Part shown: piece by piece, positions 35,221 through 43,450 of the stretch
How positions within the stretch are numbered: position 1 is the stretch's first letter
How the letters are laid out: each line of letters begins with the position of its first letter
NCBI RefSeq assembly: GCF_009755815.1
Contig: NZ_WRPK01000007.1
Location: 248,001-312,000 of the forward strand
Direction: 5' to 3'
Source of the DNA: Flavisphingomonas formosensis
Lineage (GTDB): Bacteria; Pseudomonadota; Alphaproteobacteria; Sphingomonadales; Sphingomonadaceae
Length of the DNA: 64,000 nucleotides
The notes under the pieces: model-generated
The model's database searches: none
What the model saw: only the letters and a program-made list of their open reading frames with translations
What the model was told of the DNA's origin: nothing
Made by a program: the position numbers and the translations under genes

Positions 35221-36032
35221 GCCGCGCCGATCCGGGCAGTCATGCCCGTCACCCCGGATGCGTCGCGTGTCCAGAGGTCCGCTCCCGCTCGGCATAGATC
35301 GAAGACATCGGTATCGAACAGCGGCCGCTGGGCGCGGAACGAGAAGCTCTGCACCCGCCGGTCGGGCGCGGTCGCCAGAAAATGGTGCATCAGCAGCATC
35401 GCCTGCAGCGGGCCGTGGACGACGAGGCCGGGATAGCCTTCCTCGTCCCGCGCATAATCTCGATCATAGTGAATGCGGTGCGCATTGAAGGTTAGGGCGG
35501 AAAAACGGAACAGCATGACCGAATCGGGTACGATCCTGGTGGTATCATCGCTTGGCCGTGGCGCTTCGGTCGGCACCTGCCCGGACATGGGCGCGGACGT
35601 GGCGGCCTCGCGATACACGAGAACCTGTTCCTCGCTGATCGAGGCCACGCCGGCGGCGGCAATCTCGTGGCGCAGCGTGACGAACAGCAGGTCGCCGCTC
35701 GCGCCGCGCTTGGGCGTGATCGCGGCGATGCTCGAGCGCCGGACCAGCGGGGCGCCGATCGCGATTGGCGCATGGAAGCGGAGTTTGCCGCCCGCCCACA
35801 TCCGTCGCGGCAGCGTGATCGGCGGCAGCAAGCCGCCGCGCTCCGGATGGCCGTCGCGGTCGATCCGCGATTGCCGGGTCTGCGGCAGGAAACACAGCCA
35901 GTGGGCGAGGGGCGGGGCCTCACCGGTCCAGGGCTCTCGGTCGAGCAGCGCGGCAAGGCCGGCCAGCGGCGCGGCCGCCATCACGTCTTCCGTTTCCTCG
36001 GTTCGCCCGACCCAGGCGGAAAAGTCTTCCAT
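35217..36032 (-). CDS. MaoC-like hydratase (FAS1-type dehydratase / mesaconyl-C4-CoA hydratase-like)
   Basis: This 271-residue double hot-dog protein is of the HTD2/mesaconyl-C4-CoA hydratase type. An N-terminal domain holds HWLCFLPQTRQSRIDRDGHP, and a C-terminal hydratase segment holds FRFSALTFNAHRIHYDRDYA, followed by GLVVHGPLQAMLLM. The N-A-H-x-I-H-Y region corresponds to the catalytic hydratase motif. It should hydrate an alpha,beta-unsaturated acyl-CoA. It overlaps the upstream acyl-CoA dehydrogenase stop by one base (TGATG) and the downstream SDR by a GTGA. The three form a compact beta-oxidation module. Confidence 0.87.
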   Translation of the reverse strand: MEDFSAWVGRTEETEDVMAAAPLAGLAALLDREPWTGEAPPLAHWLCFLPQTRQSRIDRDGHPERGGLLPPITLPRRMWAGGKLRFHAPIAIGAPLVRRSSIAAITPKRGASGDLLFVTLRHEIAAAGVASISEEQVLVYREAATSAPMSGQVPTEAPRPSDDTTRIVPDSVMLFRFSALTFNAHRIHYDRDYARDEEGYPGLVVHGPLQAMLLMHHFLATAPDRRVQSFSFRAQRPLFDTDVFDLCRAGADLWTRDASGVTGMTARIGAA

Positions 36033-37195
36033 CAGAAGCTTTTCGGTAGGCCGAGCACATGCGTTGCGACATGGCTCAGGATGAGGTTGGTCGAGATCGG
36101 TGCCACTTGGTAGAGCCGCGTCTCACGGAATTTGCGCTCGACGTCATATTCCTCGGCAAAGCCGAAGCCGCCATGCGTCTGGACGCACATGTCGGCAGCA
36201 TACCAGCTCGCTTCGGAGGCCAGCATCTTGGCCATGTTCGCCTCCGTGCCGCAGGGCAGGCCTTCGTCGAACATCCGCGCCGCCTTGCCCACCATCTCGG
36301 CAGCGGCGGAGAGTGCCACATAGGCACGCGCGATCGGAAATTGGATACCCTGATTCTGCCCGATCGAGCGGCCGAACACCATGCGGTCCTTCGCATAGGC
36401 CGAGGCGCGATCGATGAAGAAGCGGCCATCGCCGATGCATTCGCTGGCGATCAGGATGCGCTCGGCATTCATGCCGTCGAGGATGTAGCGGAAGCCCTTG
36501 CCTTCCTCGCCCACCAGGTTCTCGACGGGAACCTCGAGATCGTCGAAAAACAGCTCGGTGGTCGCGTGATTGAGCATCGTACGGATCGGTCGGATGGTGA
36601 GGCCATTGCCGACCGCTTCACGCATGTCGACGAGCAGAACGGAAATGCCGTCCGACGTCTTCTTCACCTCTTCGCGCGGTGTCGTGCGCACCAGCAGCAC
36701 CATGAGGTCCGAATGCTCAGCGCGGCTGATCCAGATCTTCTGGCCGCTGACGACATATTTGTCGCCGGCTCGCTTCGCGAACGTCCGGATGCGAGTGGTG
36801 TCGGTGCCGCTGGTCGGCTCGGTGACGCCGAACGCCTGCAGCCGCAACTCGCCCGAGGCAACCTTGGGTAGATAATCCGCCTTCTGGGCAGGCGTGCCAT
36901 GCTTGAGCACGGTGCCCATCGTGTACATCTGCGCATGGCATGCGCCGCCGTTGCAGCCGGAGCGGTGGATCTCCTCCAGCACGGCGGTTGCGGCGCCGAG
37001 TCCGAGGCCCGAACCGCCAAACTCCTCCGGGATGAGCACCGACAGGAAACCCGCTTCGGTCAGCGTACGGACGAATTCGGTCGGATAGGTCCGGTCGCGG
37101 TCCAGCCGCTGCCAATATTCGCCCGGAAAGTCGGCACACAGCCGGCGGACCGCTTCGCGAATTTCCGGATAGGATGGCTCGTTAAGTTCGGACAT
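36032..37195 (-). CDS. Acyl-CoA dehydrogenase
   Basis: This 387-residue acyl-CoA dehydrogenase has LIPEEFGGSGLGLGAATAVLEEI, FGVTEPTSGTDTTRIRTFAK, KIWISRAEHSDL, and the C-terminal THGGFGFAEEYDVERKFRET, which contains the glutamate position for alpha-proton removal in this branch. It uses FAD and introduces the 2,3 double bond. It heads the module with the MaoC-like hydratase and SDR. A perfect ATTGCATGCAAT palindrome lies only 12 bases before its start, so bound regulator would block initiation. GAAGGGA is the likely ribosome-binding site. Confidence 0.93.
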   Translation of the reverse strand: MSELNEPSYPEIREAVRRLCADFPGEYWQRLDRDRTYPTEFVRTLTEAGFLSVLIPEEFGGSGLGLGAATAVLEEIHRSGCNGGACHAQMYTMGTVLKHGTPAQKADYLPKVASGELRLQAFGVTEPTSGTDTTRIRTFAKRAGDKYVVSGQKIWISRAEHSDLMVLLVRTTPREEVKKTSDGISVLLVDMREAVGNGLTIRPIRTMLNHATTELFFDDLEVPVENLVGEEGKGFRYILDGMNAERILIASECIGDGRFFIDRASAYAKDRMVFGRSIGQNQGIQFPIARAYVALSAAAEMVGKAARMFDEGLPCGTEANMAKMLASEASWYAADMCVQTHGGFGFAEEYDVERKFRETRLYQVAPISTNLILSHVATHVLGLPKSF

Positions 37196-37206
37196 ATCAT
37201 CCCTTC

Positions 37207-37218
37207 ATTGCATGCAAT
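37207..37218. promoter_or_regulatory. ATTGCATGCAAT palindrome, site 4
   Basis: A perfect 12-bp palindrome lies 12 bases upstream of the acyl-CoA dehydrogenase start at 37195, at or inside its leader. This position suits repression. Confidence 0.78.
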
Positions 37219-37395
37219 ATGAATAGGCCGATCTTACTGTCAGTGCAAGCGCGGGTCACGGAAAAAGGTTTTTCGGTGACGAAGCGGGCTAATTTCGATG
37301 CCGGCTGATGCAGCTCTGGGCCGGTCGAGCGCAGCGGCGCTGGGGTGGCACGGAAAATAGGATGATGTGGGAAACGACTTGCCGGCCAGCTAGAT

Positions 37396-37405
37396 TGCAT
37401 GCAAA
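37396..37405. promoter_or_regulatory. TTGCATGCAA palindrome, site 5
   Basis: An exact copy near the OYE gene (start 37464, alternative 37425). With site 4 it brackets the divergent promoter region between two catabolic operons. Confidence 0.76.
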
Positions 37406-37463
37406 GAGCAATTAAGATCAAGCAATGCAAGGCGCGATTCATGCGGATCCGCCGGAGACCGGG

Positions 37464-38603
37464 ATGCAGGACGCTATGGCGACATCAGGACTTTCGCTGG
37501 AGGCGCTCTACACATCGTTCACGTGCGGATCGCTGCGGCTGGCAAATCGCTTCGTGATGTCGCCGATGACGCGCGACATGTCGCCCGGCAATCTGCTCAA
37601 CCCCGAGGCGCCGGCTTATTATGCAAGGCGGGCAGCCGGCGGCTGTGCCCTGGTGGTGACCGAGGGCACGGCGATTCCGCATCCGGTAGCGCACGCCACC
37701 AGCACCATTCCCAATTTCTACGGCGACAGCCTGGCTGGCTGGCAGGAGACTGCGCGCGCGGTGCATGCGAACGGCGGCGCGATCTTCGCGCAACTCTGGC
37801 ATACCGGCCTTTATCGGAGTCGCGAGGAGACGCTCAATCCGCAGATGCCCTCGATCGCGCCCTCGGCGATCGGTGAGGCGCCGGTGCGGGTGATGACCGA
37901 GGAGGACATCGCCGATGTGATCGATGCCTATGCCACTGCCGCCGCGAATGCTCGATCGATCGGCTTCGATGGTATCGAGATCCACGGTGCGCATGGCTAT
38001 CTGCCCGACCAGTTCTTCTGGCCGCCGACCAACAAGCGGGCCGATCGCTACGGAGGTCCGATCGAGAATCGGGTGCGCTTCGCGGTGGAGATGGTGGCCG
38101 AGATCCGGCGGCGGACCGCGCCGGACTTTCCGATCATGTTCCGCTTCTCCCAATGGAAGGGGCTGAAGTTCGATGCCAAGGTGGCGCGCGATCCGACAGA
38201 GCTCGAGGCCTGGCTCTGCCCGCTCGCCGATGCGGGGGTGGACATTTTCGATGCCTCCACCCGGCGCTTCTGGGTTCCTGAGTTTGAGGGCAGCGATATG
38301 AATCTCGCCGGTTGGGCGAAGAGGGTCACCGGCAAGGCCAGCATGACGGTCGGCTCGGTCGGCCTCGAAAGCCCGCTCCACGTCGGCAAGGTCAGCGAGA
38401 GCAATGGTGTCGAGGTTTCGACCGAGAACCTGTCCCGACTCGTCCAGATGTTCGAGCGCGGCGATTTCGATCTGGTAGCGCTTGGCCGCATCATCCTCTC
38501 CAATCCGGATTGGCCGACGCTAGTGCGGCAGGAGCGGTTCGATGCGATCAGACCCTATGATCCCGCGATCGTCGCGGCCAGACTGGAATGTGCGGCCGCC
38601 TGA
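37464..38603 (+). CDS. NADH:flavin oxidoreductase of the Old Yellow Enzyme family
   Basis: This 379-residue TIM-barrel flavoprotein has SLRLANRFVMSPMTRDMSP, IFAQLWHTGLYRS, the substrate-anion pair in GIEIHGAHGYLPDQFFWPP, NKRADRYGGPIENR and LGRIILSNPDWP. The last segment is the FMN phosphate-binding region. It would reduce an activated C=C bond or act as a 2,4-dienoyl-type reductase. No C-terminal iron-sulfur or pyridine-nucleotide domain is present. GGAG at 37454 favours ATG 37464; ATG 37425 would add 13 residues. It leads the longest operon in the window, running to the MFS transporter at 45706. Confidence 0.92.
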   Translation: MQDAMATSGLSLEALYTSFTCGSLRLANRFVMSPMTRDMSPGNLLNPEAPAYYARRAAGGCALVVTEGTAIPHPVAHATSTIPNFYGDSLAGWQETARAVHANGGAIFAQLWHTGLYRSREETLNPQMPSIAPSAIGEAPVRVMTEEDIADVIDAYATAAANARSIGFDGIEIHGAHGYLPDQFFWPPTNKRADRYGGPIENRVRFAVEMVAEIRRRTAPDFPIMFRFSQWKGLKFDAKVARDPTELEAWLCPLADAGVDIFDASTRRFWVPEFEGSDMNLAGWAKRVTGKASMTVGSVGLESPLHVGKVSESNGVEVSTENLSRLVQMFERGDFDLVALGRIILSNPDWPTLVRQERFDAIRPYDPAIVAARLECAAA

Positions 38604-38633
38604 GGGCGGCGAAACGAGAAGACCGGAGACGAG

Positions 38634-39215
38634 ATGATGCCCGATATTAGCTTCGATCCCGTTACGACCGCCCTGGTGGCGATCGATCTGCAGCACGGAA
38701 TCGTCAATCTGGAGACGGTGCCCTACGGCTCGGCGGATGTCGTCGCGCATACCGCCCAGATCGCCAAGGCGCTGCGTGCGGCGGGCGGCACGATCATCTT
38801 CGTGCGCGTGACCAACAGCGATGACGGCGCCGACGCCCTCGCACCGACCACGGACATCGTCCCGCCGGCACCAGCACCGAAGCCGAGCTACTGGGCCGAG
38901 CTGGTTCCCAAGCTCGGCATCAAGGACAGCGACATCATCGTGACCAAGCGGCAATGGGGCGCCTTCTACGGCACCGACCTGGAGCTGCAGCTGCGCCGCC
39001 GCGGGATCAGAACGATCATCCTCACCGGCATCGCCACTAATATCGGCGTGGAATCAACCGCGCGGGACGCGTTCGAGCGCGGTTTCGATCAGATCTTCGT
39101 CGAGGATGCGACCGCGGCGTTGAATGCCGATGCGCATAAGGGCAGCTTCGCGCTGTTCGGGCGGATGGGCCGCGTCCGATCGACCGAGCAGGTGCTGGAC
39201 GCGCTGGCGGGATGA
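38634..39215 (+). CDS. Isochorismatase-family hydrolase without the thiol nucleophile
   Basis: This 193-residue isochorismatase-fold protein has LVAIDLQHGIV with the family aspartate, IIVTKRQWGAFYGTDLE with the lysine, and LTGIATNIGVESTARDA. The cysteine found in amidase members is glycine here, as in the vinyl-ether-hydrolysing members (EntB, PhzD). It therefore may act on an enol ether or similar group rather than an amide. GGAG precedes ATG 38634 (ATG 38637 also possible). It overlaps the following SDR by four bases (ATGA). Confidence 0.87.
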   Translation: MMPDISFDPVTTALVAIDLQHGIVNLETVPYGSADVVAHTAQIAKALRAAGGTIIFVRVTNSDDGADALAPTTDIVPPAPAPKPSYWAELVPKLGIKDSDIIVTKRQWGAFYGTDLELQLRRRGIRTIILTGIATNIGVESTARDAFERGFDQIFVEDATAALNADAHKGSFALFGRMGRVRSTEQVLDALAG

Positions 39216-39979
39216 GCAAGGCCATGAAGGCCGGGAAGAGATCGGTCGGGCGGCTGGCCGGCCGGAAGATACTGATCACCGGCGGCGGCTCGGGGATCGG
39301 GGCGGCGACCGCACGGCGCTTTGTGAAGGAGGGCGCGCGGGTCGCCATCCTCGGTCTCGAGCAGGAGGCGGTCGATGCGGTCGCGGCCGAGACCGGCGGC
39401 GAAGCGATCGCCGTGAACCTCACCGATGCCGAAGCGACGCGCGCCGCGGTGGACGAGGCCTTCCGCCGGCTGAACGGGCTGAACGGAATCGTCTGCAATG
39501 CCGGCGTCAGCCTCTCCAAGCCGTTTGCCGAGACCAGTGCCGAGGACTGGCACTGGGCGGTGGACGGCAATGCGACCAGCGTCTTCCTGACCTGCCAGGC
39601 CGCCTTGCCTTATCTGCGGCGCAACGACGAGGCAACGATCGTCAATCTCGGCTCGGCCGTCGCGCTTTCGCCGCTCAGCGGGCGTGCGGCCTATGCCGCG
39701 TCGAAGGCGGCGGTCCATGCCTTCACCAAGGTGCTGGCGATGGAGCTGGCACCGCGCATCCGCTGCAACATCGTCTCGCCCGGTGCCGTCGATACGCCGA
39801 TGGTGCGCAATACTTTCACCGATCCCGAGGCGATCAAGCGCGTCGAATCGCGTTACGCCCTGCGGCGGATGGGGCGCCCGGACGAGATCGTCGAGGCGAT
39901 CCTGTTCCTCACCAGCCTTGAATCCTCCTTCGTCACCGGCACGACTTTATCGGTCGATGGCGGGCGGATCTATTATTGA
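39212..39979 (+). CDS. Short-chain dehydrogenase/reductase
   Basis: This 255-residue SDR has ITGGGSGIGAATARRFV, VCNAGVSLSKPF in place of NNAG, a serine in NLGSAVALSPL, the catalytic YAASK, and VDGGRIYY at the end. A short basic N-terminal tail (MSKAMKAGKRSVGR) precedes the fold. It starts inside the stop of the isochorismatase-like gene (ATGA), so it is translationally coupled. It sits in front of four acyl-CoA dehydrogenase genes and probably handles a hydroxy or keto intermediate of the same route. Confidence 0.91.
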   Translation: MSKAMKAGKRSVGRLAGRKILITGGGSGIGAATARRFVKEGARVAILGLEQEAVDAVAAETGGEAIAVNLTDAEATRAAVDEAFRRLNGLNGIVCNAGVSLSKPFAETSAEDWHWAVDGNATSVFLTCQAALPYLRRNDEATIVNLGSAVALSPLSGRAAYAASKAAVHAFTKVLAMELAPRIRCNIVSPGAVDTPMVRNTFTDPEAIKRVESRYALRRMGRPDEIVEAILFLTSLESSFVTGTTLSVDGGRIYY

Positions 39980-39989
39980 GCCCGCGGCG

Positions 39990-41054
39990 ATGAACTTCGA
40001 CTATTCCGAAGAAGAATGCGCACTGGCCGAGCAGGCGCGCCGCCTGCTTGCGGAGCGGGCGCCGCCGTCGCTGATCAGGGCGCTGCTCGAGGGCGAGGGG
40101 CGGGACAGGGCGGCTGCGCTCTGGACCGAAGTTTCCGCGCTCGGATGGCCGGCCATCGCCATCCCGGAAGCGCATGGCGGGCTGGGTTTCGGTCATGTCG
40201 CGCTCTGTGCCTTGGCCGAGGAGGTCGGGCGCGCCATGGCGCCGCTGCCAATGCTGCCCTCAATCTATCTCGCCGCCGAGGCGATCGCGACTGGTGGTTC
40301 GGAAGCGCAGAAGGCGCGCTGGCTGCCGCGGATCGCCTTGGGCGAGATCGTCGGGACGGCGATCGTCGGCGCAAGCGTTTCAGCCACGGCCACCGGAAAC
40401 AGGCTGACCTTGCCCGCGACCCTGGCGCCGTTCGGTGCCGAGGCGTCCATCGCGGTGGTGGCCGGTCGTGACGGCGCGTGGATCGTCGACCTCGGACAGG
40501 CCGGTGTCGTGCGCACCGCCGTACGCACGATCGACCAGAGCCTGCCTTGTGCGACGATCGCCTTCGATCGTGTCGAGACCGAGCCGCTGCAGATGATCGA
40601 TGCGGAACGCATCCTGGCGCGCGCGGCGGTGCTCGTGGCGTTCGAGCAGCTGGGCGGCGCTGATGCCTGCCTCGACATGGCGCTGGGCTATGTGCGCGAG
40701 CGGCGGACGTTCGGACGGGTGGTCGGCAGCTATCAGGCGGTGAAGCATCGGTTGGCCGACATCTATGTCGCGAACCAGCTTGCCCGCTCCAATGCCTATT
40801 ATGCGGCCTGGGCGCTCTCGGCGGATGCGCCGGAACTGGCGCTTGCCGCGGCGACCGCGCGGGTCTCGGCGACCGCCGCCTATGAGCTGGCCGCGCGCGA
40901 GAATATCCAGCTGCACGGCGGCATCGGTTTCACCTGGGAGGCGGATTGCCACCTCCATTATCGCCGCTCGCGCGTGCTGGCGCAGATTCTCGAGCCGGTC
41001 GAGACCTGGCATCGCCGGCTTGCCGCGGCGCTCGACAGGGAAGGGGTGGCCTGA
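39990..41054 (+). CDS. Acyl-CoA dehydrogenase, small type (pair 1)
   Basis: This 354-residue protein starts MNFDYSEEECALAEQARRLLAE and has GWPAIAIPEAHGGLGFGHVALCALAEEVGRAMAP. The first domain matches the family. Later blocks are reduced, but ARENIQLHGGIGFTWEADCHLHYRR retains the FAD-contact end. This short form resembles the partner subunits of heterotetrameric acyl-CoA dehydrogenases known from steroid side-chain degradation in actinobacteria (ChsE-type pairs). The next gene, overlapping at TGATG, is a full-size member, so the two probably form one enzyme. Which subunit carries the catalytic base cannot be settled by eye. Confidence 0.88.
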   Translation: MNFDYSEEECALAEQARRLLAERAPPSLIRALLEGEGRDRAAALWTEVSALGWPAIAIPEAHGGLGFGHVALCALAEEVGRAMAPLPMLPSIYLAAEAIATGGSEAQKARWLPRIALGEIVGTAIVGASVSATATGNRLTLPATLAPFGAEASIAVVAGRDGAWIVDLGQAGVVRTAVRTIDQSLPCATIAFDRVETEPLQMIDAERILARAAVLVAFEQLGGADACLDMALGYVRERRTFGRVVGSYQAVKHRLADIYVANQLARSNAYYAAWALSADAPELALAAATARVSATAAYELAARENIQLHGGIGFTWEADCHLHYRRSRVLAQILEPVETWHRRLAAALDREGVA

Positions 41055-42277
41055 TGGATTTCGAGGACACGGCCGAGGAAGCGCGGTTTCGCCGCGAAGC
41101 GCGGGAGTGGCTGCAAACGCATGCGCCGCGCTATGCGCCGCCGGCGGGAGAAAGCGATGCCGAGGGCTTCGCGCTGCTGCCGCTCGCCCGGCGTTGGCAG
41201 ACCGCAAAGGCCGAGGCGCGCTATGCTCGGATCAGCTGGCCCGAGGCGCACGGTGGTCGCGGTGGCACCGCGATGGACGAGGTGATCTTCGAGGAGGAGC
41301 AGCGACGCTTCGCGCTGCCACCCGATCCGTTCGGCATCAGCCTCGGCATGTGCATTCCGACGATGATGCAGTGGGCAGAGCCGCAGGTCGCCGAACGCTT
41401 CGTCCGCCCGGCGCTGCGCGGCGAGGAGATCTGGTGCCAGCTCTTCTCCGAGCCGTCGGCGGGCTCCGATCTCGCCAATGTCCGCACTCGCGCGGTGCGC
41501 GACGGCGACGGCTGGATCGTCAGCGGGCAGAAAGTCTGGACCACCGGCGCGCATGTCTCCGACTGGGGGACGATCTTGGTGCGCACCGATCCTGCAGCCG
41601 AGAAATATGCGGGCCTCTCCTATTTCTGGTTCAACATGAAGTCGCCCGGCGTCGAAGTCCGGCCGATCCGTCAGGCCTCGGGCCATGCCGCATTCAACGA
41701 GGTGTTCTTCACCGAGGTGCGCATCCCTGATGCGCAGCGGCTCGGGGCCGTCGGCGGCGGCTGGAAGGTGGCGATCTCCACGCTGATGAACGAGCGGATG
41801 GCGGTGAACGAGGCCGACATCGCCAACATTACTATCGACGACGTCGTGCGCATGGCCCGCCGGCCGGGCTGGACCGGCGGGCGGCCGATCGACGATCCCG
41901 CCGCCTGCGCTCAGATAGCCACGCTCTATGCGTGCAGCATGGGCGTGCGTTACACGCGCTATCGCATGCTCACCCAACTCTCGCGCGGTGGCCTGCCCGG
42001 GCCCGAGGCGGCGATAGGCAAACTGGCGCTTGCGCGCAACATCCAGGACATGGCCGCTTTCGCTATGGAGATGCGCGGTCCCGCCGGCATCATCGACGAC
42101 CGCGGAGGTGATCCCGACCTCGCCGCGATGCAGGAGGCTTGGTTCTATTCGGCTGGCTTGCGCATCGCTGGCGGCACCGACGAGATATTGCGCAACACCA
42201 TCGCTGAGCGTGTGCTCGGCCTGCCGCAGGAGGCGCGCGTCGACCGCGGCGTGCCCTTCAACCAACTCACGAGCTGA
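41054..42277 (+). CDS. Acyl-CoA dehydrogenase, large type (pair 1)
   Basis: This 407-residue acyl-CoA dehydrogenase has RFRREAREWLQTHAPR at the N-terminus, ISWPEAHGGRGGTAMDEVIF, LFSEPSAGSDLANVRTRAV, GQKVWTTGAHVSDWGTILVRT and the C-terminal IAGGTDEILRNTIAERVLGLP. These are the standard domains with the FAD-binding GGT segment. The start at 41054 shares one base with the stop of the small subunit gene. With that partner it likely forms an alpha2beta2 enzyme acting on a branched or polycyclic acyl-CoA (inference from gene pairing). Confidence 0.92.
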   Translation: MDFEDTAEEARFRREAREWLQTHAPRYAPPAGESDAEGFALLPLARRWQTAKAEARYARISWPEAHGGRGGTAMDEVIFEEEQRRFALPPDPFGISLGMCIPTMMQWAEPQVAERFVRPALRGEEIWCQLFSEPSAGSDLANVRTRAVRDGDGWIVSGQKVWTTGAHVSDWGTILVRTDPAAEKYAGLSYFWFNMKSPGVEVRPIRQASGHAAFNEVFFTEVRIPDAQRLGAVGGGWKVAISTLMNERMAVNEADIANITIDDVVRMARRPGWTGGRPIDDPAACAQIATLYACSMGVRYTRYRMLTQLSRGGLPGPEAAIGKLALARNIQDMAAFAMEMRGPAGIIDDRGGDPDLAAMQEAWFYSAGLRIAGGTDEILRNTIAERVLGLPQEARVDRGVPFNQLTS

Positions 42278-42287
42278 TGGGACCGCG

Positions 42288-43442
42288 ATGAATCTGGATT
42301 TTACGCCGCAGGAGGAGCAGTTTCGCCAGGAGGTGCGCGCTTGGCTCCAAGACAATGCGCCGCGCGAGCATCGCCCGGGCGACGGCGAGGCGATGCGCGA
42401 TTTCGACATCGCCTGGCAGCGCCGCCAATATGAGGGCGGGTGGGCGGGCATCGCCTGGCCGGAGGAGTATGGCGGGCGCGGCCTCTCCACCATCGAGCAG
42501 CTGATCTGGTACCAGGAATATGCCCGGGCCGGCGCGCCCTATATCGGCGTCAACTTCGTCGGTGTGCTGCATGGCGGCCCGACCTTGATCGCAAACGGCA
42601 GCGAGGAGCAAAAGAAGGCGCATCTGCTGCGCATCCTCAAGGGCGAGGAGGTGTGGTGCCAGGGCTTCTCCGAGCCGGGATCGGGGTCGGACCTTGCCTC
42701 GCTGCGCACCCGCGCCGAGATCGACGGCGATCATCTCGTGGTCAACGGCCAAAAGATCTGGACCAGCTTCGCGCAATGGGCCGACTATCAGGAACTGCTG
42801 GTGCGCACCGATCCGGACGCGCCCAAGCATAAGGGCATCAGCTGGGTGATCTGCGACATGCGCGCGCCGGGCGTGCGGGTGCGCCCGATCCGGACGATCG
42901 CCGGCCATCACGAATATTGCGAGGTGTTCTACGATGACGTCCGCATTCCCCTGGCGAACGTCGTCGGCGGGCTAAACAATGGCTGGCGGGTCGCCATGTC
43001 GACCCTGGGCTTCGAGCGCGGCACCGGCTTCATGAACGAGCAGGTGCGGCTCGCGACCGATGTCGAGGCACTGATCGCGCTGGTCAAGAGCAGGCCGGCG
43101 CTGATGCGCGATACCGACATCACCCGGCGCCTGTCGCGGCTGCGCGCCGAGACGGCGGCGCTGCAGGCGATGACCTATGCCGGCATCTCGCTCAACGAGC
43201 GGCGCGGCGCGCCCGGCGCGGAGGCCTCGATCCTGCGGCTCTATCATGGGCTGCTGACCCAGCGGCTGGGGCGGCTCAGCATGGAGGTGCTCGGCACCGC
43301 GAACCTTGAGCTGAGCGATCCCGAAGCGGGCTGGACCGGCCCCTATCTCTATTCCTTTTCGCGTACGATCGGCGGCGGCACCGCCGAGATCCAGCGCAAC
43401 ATCATTGCCGAGCGCGTGCTCGGCCTGCCGCGCAGCCGATAG
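42288..43442 (+). CDS. Acyl-CoA dehydrogenase, large type (pair 2)
   Basis: This 384-residue acyl-CoA dehydrogenase has FTPQEEQFRQEVRAWLQDNAP, IAWPEEYGGRGLSTIEQLIW, GFSEPGSGSDLASLRTRAE, QKIWTSFAQWADYQELLVRT and SRTIGGGTAEIQRNIIAERV. It is similar in layout to the gene before it, which suggests an old duplication. It starts 10 bases after pair 1 and is followed 8 bases later by a small-type member, so it is the large subunit of a second pair. Order within the four genes is small-large-large-small. Confidence 0.92.
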   Translation: MNLDFTPQEEQFRQEVRAWLQDNAPREHRPGDGEAMRDFDIAWQRRQYEGGWAGIAWPEEYGGRGLSTIEQLIWYQEYARAGAPYIGVNFVGVLHGGPTLIANGSEEQKKAHLLRILKGEEVWCQGFSEPGSGSDLASLRTRAEIDGDHLVVNGQKIWTSFAQWADYQELLVRTDPDAPKHKGISWVICDMRAPGVRVRPIRTIAGHHEYCEVFYDDVRIPLANVVGGLNNGWRVAMSTLGFERGTGFMNEQVRLATDVEALIALVKSRPALMRDTDITRRLSRLRAETAALQAMTYAGISLNERRGAPGAEASILRLYHGLLTQRLGRLSMEVLGTANLELSDPEAGWTGPYLYSFSRTIGGGTAEIQRNIIAERVLGLPRSR

Positions 43443-43450
43443 GATTTCCG

